DNA from: CALIKS01 sp964440295
GTDB lineage: Archaea; Thermoproteota; Nitrososphaeria_A; Caldarchaeales; Calditenuaceae
Direction of reading: 5' to 3'
NCBI GenBank assembly: GCA_964440295.1
Contig: CAYTRT010000003.1
Coordinates: 1 to 63,987 of the forward strand
DNA length: 63,987 nt
A model generated the notes under the pieces. It ran no database searches. It had not been told where the DNA came from and saw only the letters and a program-made list of their open reading frames with translations. Below, in pieces: positions 41,941 through 50,940 of the stretch (position 1 is its first letter; every line of letters starts with the position of its first letter). A program made the translations under genes and the position numbers.

Positions 41941-43014
41941 ATGATCAACTTTGAGAAGACAGTTAGACATGCAAGAATATTGAATCCTCTAAAAGACTTC
42001 GCAGAGACAGTTATCGAATTCGAATATAGGCGAGACCCATTGACGGGCAGGAACACAACGGTCATTAAGGGAATGATTGAGTATATCAGGAGATTTTTGA
42101 AGACTGATGAATCGCTTCTAAACTCTCTCATCGAGTCCACGAGAACAAACTGCCCCTTCTGTCCGGAGAGTGTAAGAAGTAAGACTCCAATGTTCACGTC
42201 CGACATAGTGCCTGAGGGAAGAATTGAGCAAGGAGACGTAGTAGTAGTTCCAAACCTAATAGGACATGCTGAAAGAAGCGTCCTAGCAATACTATCACGA
42301 CAGCATCACTTAAAGTTAAGCGAGTTTACCCCAAAAATATTCTCAGATGCTCTCACTGCAGGGTTAAACTATCTTAAAAGACTTTTTAAACTGGAGCCCA
42401 ATGAGCGCTTCCCAGTATTCGTGATAAATTATCTCCCCCCAGCAGGTTCCTCGATTGTTCATCCACACATGCAGATACTCGTCAGGGAGTCGCCGTTCTT
42501 CTTGGTTAAACTACTGTTAGATAAGAGTGAGGAGTATCATCTCCGATTCAAGAGTAGCTATTGGTCTGACTTGCTAGAGATAGAGCGGGGACATGAGAGA
42601 TACCTATTCTCGGAAAATGGAGTTGAGTGGCTGGTTCCTTTTGCCCCGCTTAGAGGGATAGCTGAGGTTCAGGCAGTAGTTCCCGGGCGATCTAATCTAC
42701 TAGAGTTGACCGAAGGGGAGCTTGAAGGAATTGCGCGTGGCCTGTCAAAGATATTAAAGTTTTATCACCACGAATCGTTGTCATGCTTCAATGTCATACT
42801 ACTGTCAGGCCCTCTTGACAGGCATCTAGACTATTTCGACGTTAACCTCAGGATCATGGCTCGGCCGGGACTGCAAGGTATCAGCTTTACCGATGCTTGG
42901 GCACTACCCTACTTCTTATGGGATGGAGAGGCAGTTGAGGAGCCTGAGAAGCAGGCGGAGCGAATTAAAATGTTTCTCTCCGAGCATGGGGATACACTTA
43001 AATCAAGAGCATAG
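41941..43014 (+). CDS. Galactose-1-phosphate uridylyltransferase-like protein (HIT superfamily)
   Basis: The 357-residue protein has a Cys pair for zinc (NCPFCPE), a second fold half with WLVPFAPLRGIAEVQAV, and the nucleotidyl-transfer centre SSIVHPHMQILV, where HPH-x-Q gives the His nucleophile and Gln of GalT. It could transfer UMP or AMP between a nucleotide and a sugar phosphate, or act as a phosphorylase. It lies 62 nt after the molybdopterin gene and 12 nt before a small zinc-ribbon gene; the true substrate is open. Confidence 0.72.
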   Translation: MINFEKTVRHARILNPLKDFAETVIEFEYRRDPLTGRNTTVIKGMIEYIRRFLKTDESLLNSLIESTRTNCPFCPESVRSKTPMFTSDIVPEGRIEQGDVVVVPNLIGHAERSVLAILSRQHHLKLSEFTPKIFSDALTAGLNYLKRLFKLEPNERFPVFVINYLPPAGSSIVHPHMQILVRESPFFLVKLLLDKSEEYHLRFKSSYWSDLLEIERGHERYLFSENGVEWLVPFAPLRGIAEVQAVVPGRSNLLELTEGELEGIARGLSKILKFYHHESLSCFNVILLSGPLDRHLDYFDVNLRIMARPGLQGISFTDAWALPYFLWDGEAVEEPEKQAERIKMFLSEHGDTLKSRA

Positions 43015-43026
43015 CAACTAACATCA

Positions 43027-43248
43027 ATGTCCTCGAAGCCGGTCAAGAAGGTCAGGATTCCAGTCCATAAACACTGTCCTATATGTGGCGCATCAATGCC
43101 TATTGACGCAGAGTTCTGCTCAGATGAATGTAAGGATAAATATCTACAAAAGGCTAAACGTGACAGAAAGATGAGGCTCTTCTTCTTACTGTTTTACGCA
43201 GTGATGATGGCTGTGCTTTTCTTGTTCCTTATGTGGAGACCAGCCTAA
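43027..43248 (+). CDS. DUF2116-type zinc-ribbon membrane protein
   Basis: The 73-residue protein has a zinc ribbon (KHCPICGASMPIDAEFCSDECKDKYL) followed by basic residues and one C-terminal membrane helix (FFLLFYAVMMAVLFLFLMW). This is the standard form of the archaeal DUF2116 family. The ribbon faces the cytoplasm. Role unknown; cotranscribed with the GalT-like gene 12 nt upstream. Confidence 0.75.
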   Translation: MSSKPVKKVRIPVHKHCPICGASMPIDAEFCSDECKDKYLQKAKRDRKMRLFFLLFYAVMMAVLFLFLMWRPA

Positions 43249-43325
43249 TCGTTCCTGATAAAACAACACAGCATAGTATTCACTAAGTACGTAAACATAT
43301 TTATGTGGCTAATTATTTTTAAGGT

Positions 43326-44264
43326 GTGGCAAAAATATCATTTAAGGAGATTGGTCTCAGATATGTCTTTTCTCCGTATGTTGAGCCGGTTACGAGAGTC
43401 ATGCCAGGCGAATCAATAATTTTGGAGATTCAAGACGCGTCTAGTGGACAAGTTAGGAGGAGAGAGGACGTCAGGGATAAGTCTAAAATTCCATTCGCTA
43501 ACCCAGTCGTAGGACCAATATATGTAGAGAACGCTGAGCCAGGAGACACAGTATCAATACTTATCGAGAGTATTAAGCCGCTTGAAGACATGAGTGCCGT
43601 TTATTTCCTTGACAGTTTTGAGGCATATCTTACAGGCGTCTCGCTTCACCGATTTATGAAAAACCCACTTAATTTTAAGACAGTGATAGGCAGTATAAAG
43701 GATGGATACGTTCAGCTGTTTGATGGAATAAAAATTCCGTATAGGCCGATGCTTGGCACGATCGCGGTTGCACCTCACCCAGAAGTCGAGTCTATTTCTA
43801 CATTTAAGAATCCTGGACCACATGGAGGAAACATAGATCTTCCGGACGTTTCTCCGGGGAGTAGGGTCTTCTTGCCTGTCTATCACAAGGGTGGCCTACT
43901 GTATCTTGGCGATGCCCATGCAGCGCAAGGAGATGGAGAGATATTCGGTGTCGCCTTAGAGATGTCTGCGGAAGTTAGCGTGAGAATAGATCTTCATAAG
44001 GGAAAAAAGATTGAGTGGCCAAGATTGGAGACAGATGAGGAACTAATCACTGTAGTTACGGCTTCGGGTGGGAGAGATCTGAGAGCTGCAATTACTGAGG
44101 CTTACCTGCAGCTTGCACTTTGGATTGAGGAGAGGTATGGACTGGATAGGAGAGACGCGTTAGTACTCCTTGGTCAGGCCGGAAAAATAAGAATAGGAAA
44201 CCTATGGACAGCTGCAGCTAAGATATGCAAATCCATTATAGAGAAGAGTGATAGTCGTCTATAA
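43326..44264 (+). CDS. Acetamidase/formamidase family protein
   Basis: The 312-residue protein matches the FmdA/AmdA family (PF03069): SRQVRRRED-like start region, NPVVGPIYVENAEPGDTVSI, PYRPMLGTIAVAP, GPHGGNIDLPDVSPG and the metal-binding GDAHAAQGDGEIFGVALE. These enzymes hydrolyse small amides to ammonia and acid. The start is GTG 43326. An amide importer of the FmdDEF/Liv kind lies at 14-18 kb, but there is no direct link between the loci. Confidence 0.88.
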   Translation: MAKISFKEIGLRYVFSPYVEPVTRVMPGESIILEIQDASSGQVRRREDVRDKSKIPFANPVVGPIYVENAEPGDTVSILIESIKPLEDMSAVYFLDSFEAYLTGVSLHRFMKNPLNFKTVIGSIKDGYVQLFDGIKIPYRPMLGTIAVAPHPEVESISTFKNPGPHGGNIDLPDVSPGSRVFLPVYHKGGLLYLGDAHAAQGDGEIFGVALEMSAEVSVRIDLHKGKKIEWPRLETDEELITVVTASGGRDLRAAITEAYLQLALWIEERYGLDRRDALVLLGQAGKIRIGNLWTAAAKICKSIIEKSDSRL

Positions 44265-44318
44265 AGCGTATTGTAGGCAGTCAATAAATTAATATTGCGA
44301 TTTTTCTATGAATGTCTG

Positions 44319-44831
44319 ATGAATGTATCTGAGATAATTAGGACTAAGAGGGATGTTAGGGAGTTTAGCAGCCAGCCTGTCAGCAAGGAAGATAAACTGG
44401 CGATTCTTGAGGCGGCGAGGATGGCGGGCAGCGGTCTCAACAGCCAGCACTGGAGATTCATACTTATTGACGATAAGTCTGAGCTCGAGGCCTTAGCGAG
44501 GCTAAGCACCACTGGGGAGTGGGTTGCGGGCGCAAACTTTGCAGTGATAATTCTAACCGAGAAGAATAGGCCATACCACGCGTTAGACGCTGGCAGGGCA
44601 TTAACAAACATGCAGCTCGAGGCTTGGAACAGGGGAATAGCTTCCTGCATATATACCGGCTTCAGAGAGGCCGAAATGAGGAAGAGATACGGCATACCTG
44701 AGAAATACTCCATAGACGTGGTGGTCGGCTTTGGCTATCCCGCCAGAAAAATAGTGGGGAAGAAGAATAGGAAACCCTTGGAGGAGATTGCATATAGTAA
44801 TAAGTTTGGACAACCACTCAATATAAAGTAG
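44319..44831 (+). CDS. Nitroreductase family FMN protein
   Basis: I use ATG 44319, which gives MNVSEIIRTKRDVREFSSQP, the family's typical N-terminus; an earlier TTG would add eight unrelated residues. The 170-residue protein has the SGLNSQHWRFILI and AGRALTNMQLEAWNRGIASC motifs of FMN-binding nitroreductases, and the final GFGYPARKIVGKKNRKPLEE. It reduces quinones, nitro compounds or flavins in vitro in relatives; natural substrate unknown. The stop is 4 nt before the elp3 start, with GGAG between. Confidence 0.85.
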   Translation: MNVSEIIRTKRDVREFSSQPVSKEDKLAILEAARMAGSGLNSQHWRFILIDDKSELEALARLSTTGEWVAGANFAVIILTEKNRPYHALDAGRALTNMQLEAWNRGIASCIYTGFREAEMRKRYGIPEKYSIDVVVGFGYPARKIVGKKNRKPLEEIAYSNKFGQPLNIK

Positions 44832-44835
44832 GAGA

Positions 44836-46440
44836 ATGCCAGAACCACCGGGCGGAAAGAGAAGCGATGCATCAGTAACGAATGCATACATAGAGAGGAT
44901 TATCACGCAGATTAAATCAAGTGACGATCCTACAAGGCTGAAGCTTGAGCTTGCTAAAGCTCTTCAAATAAAAGCTATACCTTCTAACTTGGAGCTGATA
45001 AGTGAGCTGAAGAAAAGAGGTGTGGAGAGCGAGGTAATCGTTAAGCTTAGAAAAAAGCCCGTAAAGACCAGGTCCGGCGTAACTGTAATTACAGTTGTTG
45101 CGCCACTATTCAATTGCCCACATGGGAGATGCATTTATTGTCCGGGCGGAGGCTCAACAGGAATACCCCGCAGTTACTCTGGAAAAGAACTCCAAATAAT
45201 GTTAGCACGGGAGCTAAATTATGATGCTGAGAGACAGGTCCGGCGATGCGTAGAGAGGCTCGAATCAATGGGACACAAGGTTGACAAGGTAGAATTAATA
45301 ATTATTGGTGGTACATTCACGGCGGCACCGTTAGAACTCCAGAAAGGAATAATCAAAGCAGCTCTAGAGGGGCTTCATGGACAGAAATCAGATAGCCTCG
45401 AGGAAGCGATTGTCAGAGCCGAGAAGAGGCGTCCATACGTCTCTGGAATAACGATCGAGACAAGGCCAGACTGGGCGACAGAGAAAGAAGCTGACGCTCT
45501 CTTATTAATGGGCGTCACGAGAGTTGAGCTAGGCGTCCAAGCGCTCGACGACGAGATCTACAAAATAATCAATAGAGGACATACTGTAGCAGACGTGGCT
45601 AGGGCCACGCGCATACTCAGGGACCGGGCATTTAAGGTGTGCTATCATTTAATGCCCGGACTTCCGGGGTCTTCACCAGAAAAAGACGTAAGGATGTATG
45701 AGGAGATCTTCAGAGATCCGCGATTCAGGCCAGACATGGTTAAGATCTATCCACTAATGGTCATGCCCGATACTCCCCTGTATGATATGTGGAAGAGAGG
45801 CGATTATAAGCCATATCCACTAGAGGTCCTCGTTGAAGTTTTGGTAAAGTGGCTGGAATTAACGCCTCCATACGTAAGGATTCAGAGAATTAGGAGAGAG
45901 ATACCTACAAGCGAGGCGGTTGATGGAAAATATCCTGGAAACCTCAGACAACTAGTAGAGCAAGAATTGAAGAGAAGGGGAATGAGATGCAGATGCATAA
46001 GATGCAGAGAGGTGGGGAATCCTGAATCGTTAAGGAGGCTAGGCGAAGCGGATAGAAGAATAGAGATGTTTGAGACGCGGTACGAGACAGATGGTGGTCA
46101 AGAAATATTTCTCTCTTATGAGTCTCCGGATAGGTCCATCCTATTTGGGCTCCTTCGTCTCAGACTTCCATCTGAACCTGCAACTCAGCTGACAGAAAAC
46201 TCCGCCCTCATTAGGGAACTGCATGTTTATGGACAAATGGTGCCTGTGGGGTGGGACGGAGATGATAGGGAGGCATGGCAGCATAGGGGAATAGGCGCTA
46301 AGCTATTGAGAAGAGCAGAAGAATTAGCCGCAGAAAATGGCTATAAACAAATAGTAGTAATCAGCGGAATAGGTGTGAAACAATACTACCAGAGACACGG
46401 TTATCATCACCATGGGCCATACATGGCTAAATCTCTATAA
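44836..46440 (+). CDS. elp3: Elp3, tRNA uridine-34 modification enzyme (radical SAM plus acetyltransferase)
   Basis: The 534-residue protein has a radical SAM domain with the iron-sulfur motif CPHGRCIYCPGG, the IGGTFTAAP and GVTRVELGVQALDDEIYKII segments, and a C-terminal GNAT domain with acetyl-CoA loop RGIGAKLLRRAEELA and YYQRHGYHHHGPYM. Elp3 alone makes cm5U at the wobble position in archaea. It starts 4 nt after the nitroreductase gene. Cys pair CRCIRCRE in the middle fits the zinc site of Elp3. Confidence 0.95.
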   Translation: MPEPPGGKRSDASVTNAYIERIITQIKSSDDPTRLKLELAKALQIKAIPSNLELISELKKRGVESEVIVKLRKKPVKTRSGVTVITVVAPLFNCPHGRCIYCPGGGSTGIPRSYSGKELQIMLARELNYDAERQVRRCVERLESMGHKVDKVELIIIGGTFTAAPLELQKGIIKAALEGLHGQKSDSLEEAIVRAEKRRPYVSGITIETRPDWATEKEADALLLMGVTRVELGVQALDDEIYKIINRGHTVADVARATRILRDRAFKVCYHLMPGLPGSSPEKDVRMYEEIFRDPRFRPDMVKIYPLMVMPDTPLYDMWKRGDYKPYPLEVLVEVLVKWLELTPPYVRIQRIRREIPTSEAVDGKYPGNLRQLVEQELKRRGMRCRCIRCREVGNPESLRRLGEADRRIEMFETRYETDGGQEIFLSYESPDRSILFGLLRLRLPSEPATQLTENSALIRELHVYGQMVPVGWDGDDREAWQHRGIGAKLLRRAEELAAENGYKQIVVISGIGVKQYYQRHGYHHHGPYMAKSL

Positions 46441-46501
46441 CACAAAAACATCGTGGAATGTTTATGTTTAAATTAACGATACGCACCTTAGGAAAAGCGG
46501 T

Positions 46502-47458
46502 ATGAAGACTAGATTAAAGATTTTCCATGCCAGCGACATCCACGGGTCTGATAAGTGTTTCAGAAAGTTTCTGAACGTCCCAAAAGCCTATGGCGTTGAC
46601 GTAATAATCATGGGCGGAGACATAACTGGAAAAATGCTTGTGCCGATCGTTGAGCAGGAAAATGGATCATACAAGACAGAATACATGGGGGATGAAGTCG
46701 AGATAAAGTCCCAGGAGGAGTTGAAAAATATTACAAAACTTATCGCCGATGCAGGAGGATATCCATACGTATGTACTAAAGATGAATATGACCGTCTCAA
46801 GAATGACTCAGCATATCTTGACAGAGTCTTCAAGGGCCAGATCGTCAAGAGAGTAGAAGAATGGGTGAGACTAGCAGAGGAGAGGCTAAAAGATACTAAC
46901 GTCGAGGTATACATAATGCCGGGAAATGACGACTATCCAGAAATCGACGAAGCACTAAACAAGTCAGGTTTTGTAATTAATCCTGACGGAAAAGTAGTAG
47001 AGATTGGTGGGAGATACGAAATGATCAGCACAGGATATGTAAATATGACTCCTTGGAAGGCTCCGCGAGACATACCTGAAGAGAAGCTCGAAGAAATATT
47101 AGAGGGATTGATCAGTAAAGTGAAGAATTTAAGTGACTCAATCTTTAGCTTACATGCACCGCCATATGACACGCCCATAGACCTTGCCCCTCTGCTTGAC
47201 AACACGTTAAAGCCTGTCTTGGCTGGCGGAGAACTGGTAATGACACATGTTGGAAGCATTGCTGTTAGGAAGGCAATAGAGAAGTATCAACCACTATTAG
47301 GCCTGCATGGACATATACACGAATCAAAAGGCGTAGTCAAGATAGGCAGGACGCTTTGCTTAAACGCTGGGAGTGACTATCTAGCAGGAAATCTTCAAGG
47401 CGCATTGATAACCTTGGAGGATGGAAAAGTAAAGAGTTACATGTTTACGGTTGGATAG
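46502..47458 (+). CDS. Metallophosphoesterase
   Basis: The calcineurin-like fold is complete: DIHGS, GGDITG, GNDD (as MPGNDDYPE), LHAPPYDTP and GLHGHIHES supply the two-metal centre. The length is 318 residues, with an insert at 50-110 after the second motif. Cytosolic. Such proteins cleave phosphomono- or diesters, including cyclic nucleotides; specificity cannot be read here. Confidence 0.88.
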   Translation: MKTRLKIFHASDIHGSDKCFRKFLNVPKAYGVDVIIMGGDITGKMLVPIVEQENGSYKTEYMGDEVEIKSQEELKNITKLIADAGGYPYVCTKDEYDRLKNDSAYLDRVFKGQIVKRVEEWVRLAEERLKDTNVEVYIMPGNDDYPEIDEALNKSGFVINPDGKVVEIGGRYEMISTGYVNMTPWKAPRDIPEEKLEEILEGLISKVKNLSDSIFSLHAPPYDTPIDLAPLLDNTLKPVLAGGELVMTHVGSIAVRKAIEKYQPLLGLHGHIHESKGVVKIGRTLCLNAGSDYLAGNLQGALITLEDGKVKSYMFTVG

Positions 47459-47460
47459 CA

Positions 47461-48225
47461 CTATTGTTTTACGACTCCACGCAGAGGCTCCTCTGGTAGC
47501 TCATACCATCGGACTTTTTCACCGACTTTTGCCCTCATTTTCCACTTCAGTGATTTTGGCTCTGCATCTATCGCCGATCTTATCCGGCCTATTTTGGAGA
47601 TTATGTTGTTTCTGTGTTCTTCACTTATGTTGCTTTGTTTAACCCACTCAAGAACTTTATCAAATGTAATCGTGATTGTTTTCTCTAGTCCCCAGTCGTT
47701 TGAGCAGAGCTTAGCGATGTATTTGAGATTTATGCGGTCTTCTTCGTCCTTATCACTCAGTTCGTGATCTATTAGCAGGACTGCTATGTCTTTTATGTCT
47801 TTCTCATTTAACTCTACTATCTGCAACTTAGTAAGCAATAAATCAGCGAGGGATATCGTGACTTTATCTATCCTAAGCCTATCTCTTAGGTCAATTTTAT
47901 GACACATCTCGAAGAAGTCTAGCAGGAAGTCTATCCTTGAGCCGTTAGACTCGTCGTAATAGAGCAGTCTTCTATCTCCGTGGAGTGCGTTAAATCTTTC
48001 ATGAGGAGTATAGCCAAGACTCTCCATGATATTCTTGATTATTTTTGTCTGAGAGCTTAGCCCAAAGAAATCAATGTCTCCATAAATTCTAGCAAAGTGC
48101 TCATTCCTTGCGGTAGGTGAGTGGTAGTATATCGCGAGCCCGCCTATGAGTCTAATTGTCGCTCCTCTTTTTTCGCCCTCACTGATGATCTTTAGCGCCT
48201 TTTCCAAGTTTTCCATTTTAATCAT
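47461..48225 (-). CDS. Nucleotidyltransferase-fold protein, AbiEii-like
   Basis: The N-terminal part resembles the minimal nucleotidyltransferase fold used by AbiEii-type toxins and DUF1814 proteins: IRLIGGLAIYYHS, then ARIYGDIDFFG giving the Asp pair, and GSRIDFLLDFFEM for the third Asp. The rest is helical with ISLADLLLTKLQIVELNEKDIKDI, the usual 'DLLLTKLQ' motif of the family. There is no AbiEi-like antitoxin next to it, so it is not clearly a toxin-antitoxin system. It converges on the phosphoesterase gene with 2 nt between. Confidence 0.65.
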   Translation of the reverse strand: MIKMENLEKALKIISEGEKRGATIRLIGGLAIYYHSPTARNEHFARIYGDIDFFGLSSQTKIIKNIMESLGYTPHERFNALHGDRRLLYYDESNGSRIDFLLDFFEMCHKIDLRDRLRIDKVTISLADLLLTKLQIVELNEKDIKDIAVLLIDHELSDKDEEDRINLKYIAKLCSNDWGLEKTITITFDKVLEWVKQSNISEEHRNNIISKIGRIRSAIDAEPKSLKWKMRAKVGEKVRWYELPEEPLRGVVKQ

Positions 48226-48324
48226 CAGTGTCTAAACTTTTCCGATATTAATATATTAAGCTTAAGCTATTAAGTCTAATTGCTTAAATAAAATTTATAT
48301 CCACATAAAAGCAGTCTGTGAGTT

Positions 48325-49452
48325 ATGAAAATCAAGGATGTTCGTCTAATACCATTGATGACGTACGAGGAGTCCATATCGGCTGGGCCAGGAGGCGCAC
48401 TGGTTGAGGTAGAGACAGATGAGGGAGTGACAGGCATCGGCGAGACATGCATTCACAGCGAGCGTGGAGAGGCAGCGCTTGCAGCTCAAAAAATAGTTGA
48501 GGTTGGCTTTAAGCCCCTACTCTTAGGTGAGAATCCTTTTGATATTCAGAGGCTTTGGCTAAAGCTCTACAGCTACTGCGAATGGTACGGAAGGGCAGGT
48601 ATTGCAATCTATGCGTTAAGCGGGATCGATGTTGCGTTATGGGATATTTGTGGAAAGACACTAGGAGTTCCTATCTATACACTTCTCGGCGGCAGGTTCA
48701 GAGATAGGATACCTGTATATGCTAGTCTCCTTTTCGACATGGACGACCCAGAAGGGACGGCAAAAGAAGGCAAGGAATACGTAAAACAAGGATATAAAGC
48801 CGTCAAGTATGGTTGGGGCAAGACAAGAGAACGCGCATTCGGCATGAATCCTGAGGAGGACGAAGAAATGATCAGGACAATACGCGAAGTATTAGGGCCA
48901 GATATATGGATAATGGTGGATGTAGGTAGATTCGTTAATCTTACTCCGGCACAAGCAGTAAAGCTTGCAAAGAGACTAGAGAAGTACAACATCTTTTGGC
49001 TAGAGGAGCCTCTTCCACCCGAGGACGTTTCTGGATACAAGATGCTATCCGACGCTGTAGATGTCTACATAGCGGCTGGTGAGAGCGAATACAACATGCA
49101 GGGCTTCAAGGAATACATAACCAATAGGGCGGTTGACATAGTGCAGCCAGACGTGACAAAGGCAGGAGGACTCACTATGGCTAGAAAGATAGTAGACCTA
49201 TGCGAAGCGTGGAACGTAATGATGGTGCCTCACGGCTTCAGCTCTGTAGTTAATGTCGCAGCAAATCTACAGCTCATAGCCTCGATGCCACGGGCCTTCA
49301 TACTCGAGTATAGACGGACGCCAAGTCCACTAATATCTAGGCTCTCGAAGAAGCCTCTGACCTATGAGGACGGCCACCTCAGGATACCTAGCGAGCCAGG
49401 CCTAGGAATAGAGATCGACTACTCCGTAGTGGAAGAATGCAAAATAAAGTAA
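48325..49452 (+). CDS. Enolase-superfamily sugar acid dehydratase (mandelate racemase group)
   Basis: The 375-residue protein has the two-domain MR/MLE fold. Metal ligands are seen in IMVDVGRFVN (Asp), FWLEEPLPPED (Glu) and IAAGESEYN (Glu); the second-strand lysines are in AVKYGWGK and the distal base region is MMVPHGFSS (His). This pattern suits galactonate/gluconate or related acid dehydratases, which remove water from sugar acids to 2-keto-3-deoxy acids. A permease and a second enolase-superfamily gene follow, suggesting a small catabolic unit. Exact substrate unknown. Confidence 0.85.
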   Translation: MKIKDVRLIPLMTYEESISAGPGGALVEVETDEGVTGIGETCIHSERGEAALAAQKIVEVGFKPLLLGENPFDIQRLWLKLYSYCEWYGRAGIAIYALSGIDVALWDICGKTLGVPIYTLLGGRFRDRIPVYASLLFDMDDPEGTAKEGKEYVKQGYKAVKYGWGKTRERAFGMNPEEDEEMIRTIREVLGPDIWIMVDVGRFVNLTPAQAVKLAKRLEKYNIFWLEEPLPPEDVSGYKMLSDAVDVYIAAGESEYNMQGFKEYITNRAVDIVQPDVTKAGGLTMARKIVDLCEAWNVMMVPHGFSSVVNVAANLQLIASMPRAFILEYRRTPSPLISRLSKKPLTYEDGHLRIPSEPGLGIEIDYSVVEECKIK

Positions 49453-49477
49453 ATCTCTTAAAAAATACAAATTATTT

Positions 49478-50797
49478 TTATTCGGGTGGTATTGATCTGA
49501 AGATCATGTCAATGTCTATGCCTTGTCTCTTTCTTAGTCCTCTTACAACCCAGTAGAGGATGAATGGTATTAGATAGACAATTATGAGTAGTATGGTTGA
49601 TGGGAGTCCGAATCCTAGCTCTGGCGTAATTGTATAGAACCACACAGCTGCGCCATTGTATATGAATCCAAGTATCCCGCCAATCACAATTACTGGTATA
49701 GGCCCTATCCTATACTTATTTGCAGGCGAGAGCGACCATAGTTCTTTCCTAAGAGGCAGCAGCGCTGCTGATAGACACAGAAGCGCGATCGGTACTAGTG
49801 TTGTGACCCAAGCCGCAGTGTTGAAGAAACCCAGGTACTCAATGTAGTAGATAAAGAGAACCATGAATATGCTTGCTACTATTAGGTTTACCACGATGCT
49901 CCANNNNNNNNNNNNNNNNNNNNNNNNNNNNNNNNNNNNNNNNNNNNNNNNNNNNNNNNNNNNNNNNNNNNNNNNNNNNNNNNNNNNNNNNNNNNNNNNN
50001 NNNTCACCTACCGCCCAAGAGTTCCAGTAAGTATTAAATGAGCCGGCCGTGAAAGCTATTGCTGCCATTATTGGTATAAAGGCGTAGACCGGCGGGATGA
50101 GAAAGTCTGAATACGACCTTCTAGCCTCAGCCATAATGCTGTTGATATCGGCGTTGAGATACTTCGGCAGCAATGCCTCTACTTGGGACTTGGAGGTAGT
50201 TGCCCAGAGAGCGATCAATATGATGATCGCTATGAACATGATTATAGTGATCGGCAACTGGAAGGTCCTGACTAGTTTCCTCGTCCCGAGAGCCGCTATA
50301 AGGCTTGTCGGGATAAGCATCAAGAACCCTGCGAGTACTGCCCACTCAGGCTGAGCCAGCGCAAATGCTGCGTCTGTAAATGCCTTTATGCCTGATGAGA
50401 CTCCAATCGTGTATAGTCCAGGGACCAGCGCCCAAGTTATCATGAAGCCAGGATAGAGCGCAAGCGCCATGATCCAGCCTAGCCACATAAGTACCTCAGC
50501 AGGCCAGCCAATTGCTGGATGAAGAATTCTGCTGTTTGCTATGTACGGGGCTGCTGATCTTGGGAATGTTGCGGATATTATGGAGTAAGACACAAGCGAC
50601 CCAAACATCGTGAACAGCCATCCACCGAGTATAGCCAGCATTAAGTCGCCCCCCCTCACCGCGAAGAAGATCCACCAGGGTGTCAGAACTATGGCTGCGA
50701 GAGGCACGACGCCGTTCATGTTTGTGATGAGGTGGTCGAGAAAGCCTATCTCTCGTACAAGGCCAGTTGACGGTCTTACAAAGGTCTTACTGGCCAT
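49478..50797 (-). CDS. APC-superfamily amino acid/organic acid permease with internal gap
   Basis: The protein has about ten visible membrane helices. Near the N-terminus it reads GLVREIGFLDHLITNMNGVVPLAA and FPRSAAPYIANSRILHPAIGWPAE, typical of APC permeases. The 100-N gap at 49904-50003 removes part of the middle, so the residue count is approximate. It lies between two enolase-superfamily genes and could import their substrate or a linked compound. Confidence 0.8.
   Translation of the reverse strand: MASKTFVRPSTGLVREIGFLDHLITNMNGVVPLAAIVLTPWWIFFAVRGGDLMLAILGGWLFTMFGSLVSYSIISATFPRSAAPYIANSRILHPAIGWPAEVLMWLGWIMALALYPGFMITWALVPGLYTIGVSSGIKAFTDAAFALAQPEWAVLAGFLMLIPTSLIAALGTRKLVRTFQLPITIIMFIAIIILIALWATTSKSQVEALLPKYLNADINSIMAEARRSYSDFLIPPVYAFIPIMAAIAFTAGSFNTYWNSWAVGXXXXXXXXXXXXXXXXXXXXXXXXXXXXXXXXXXWSIVVNLIVASIFMVLFIYYIEYLGFFNTAAWVTTLVPIALLCLSAALLPLRKELWSLSPANKYRIGPIPVIVIGGILGFIYNGAAVWFYTITPELGFGLPSTILLIIVYLIPFILYWVVRGLRKRQGIDIDMIFRSIPPE
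49904..50003. other. Assembly gap (100 N) inside the permease gene
   Basis: A placeholder run of unknown true length; the coding frame on either side agrees with one protein only if the missing length is a multiple of three plus the placeholder offset. Confidence 0.95.
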
Positions 50798-50940
50798 TTT
50801 ACATCGAAATACCGAATCACTGAGTTATATTTATGTATTTCCATATACATAAATTAGCTGAAAATTAAAAATTCAATAACTTCAAAATTGAAAAACAAAG
50901 TAATAACGATGTATTTTGTTTCGTCAAAAAATTAAATGTT

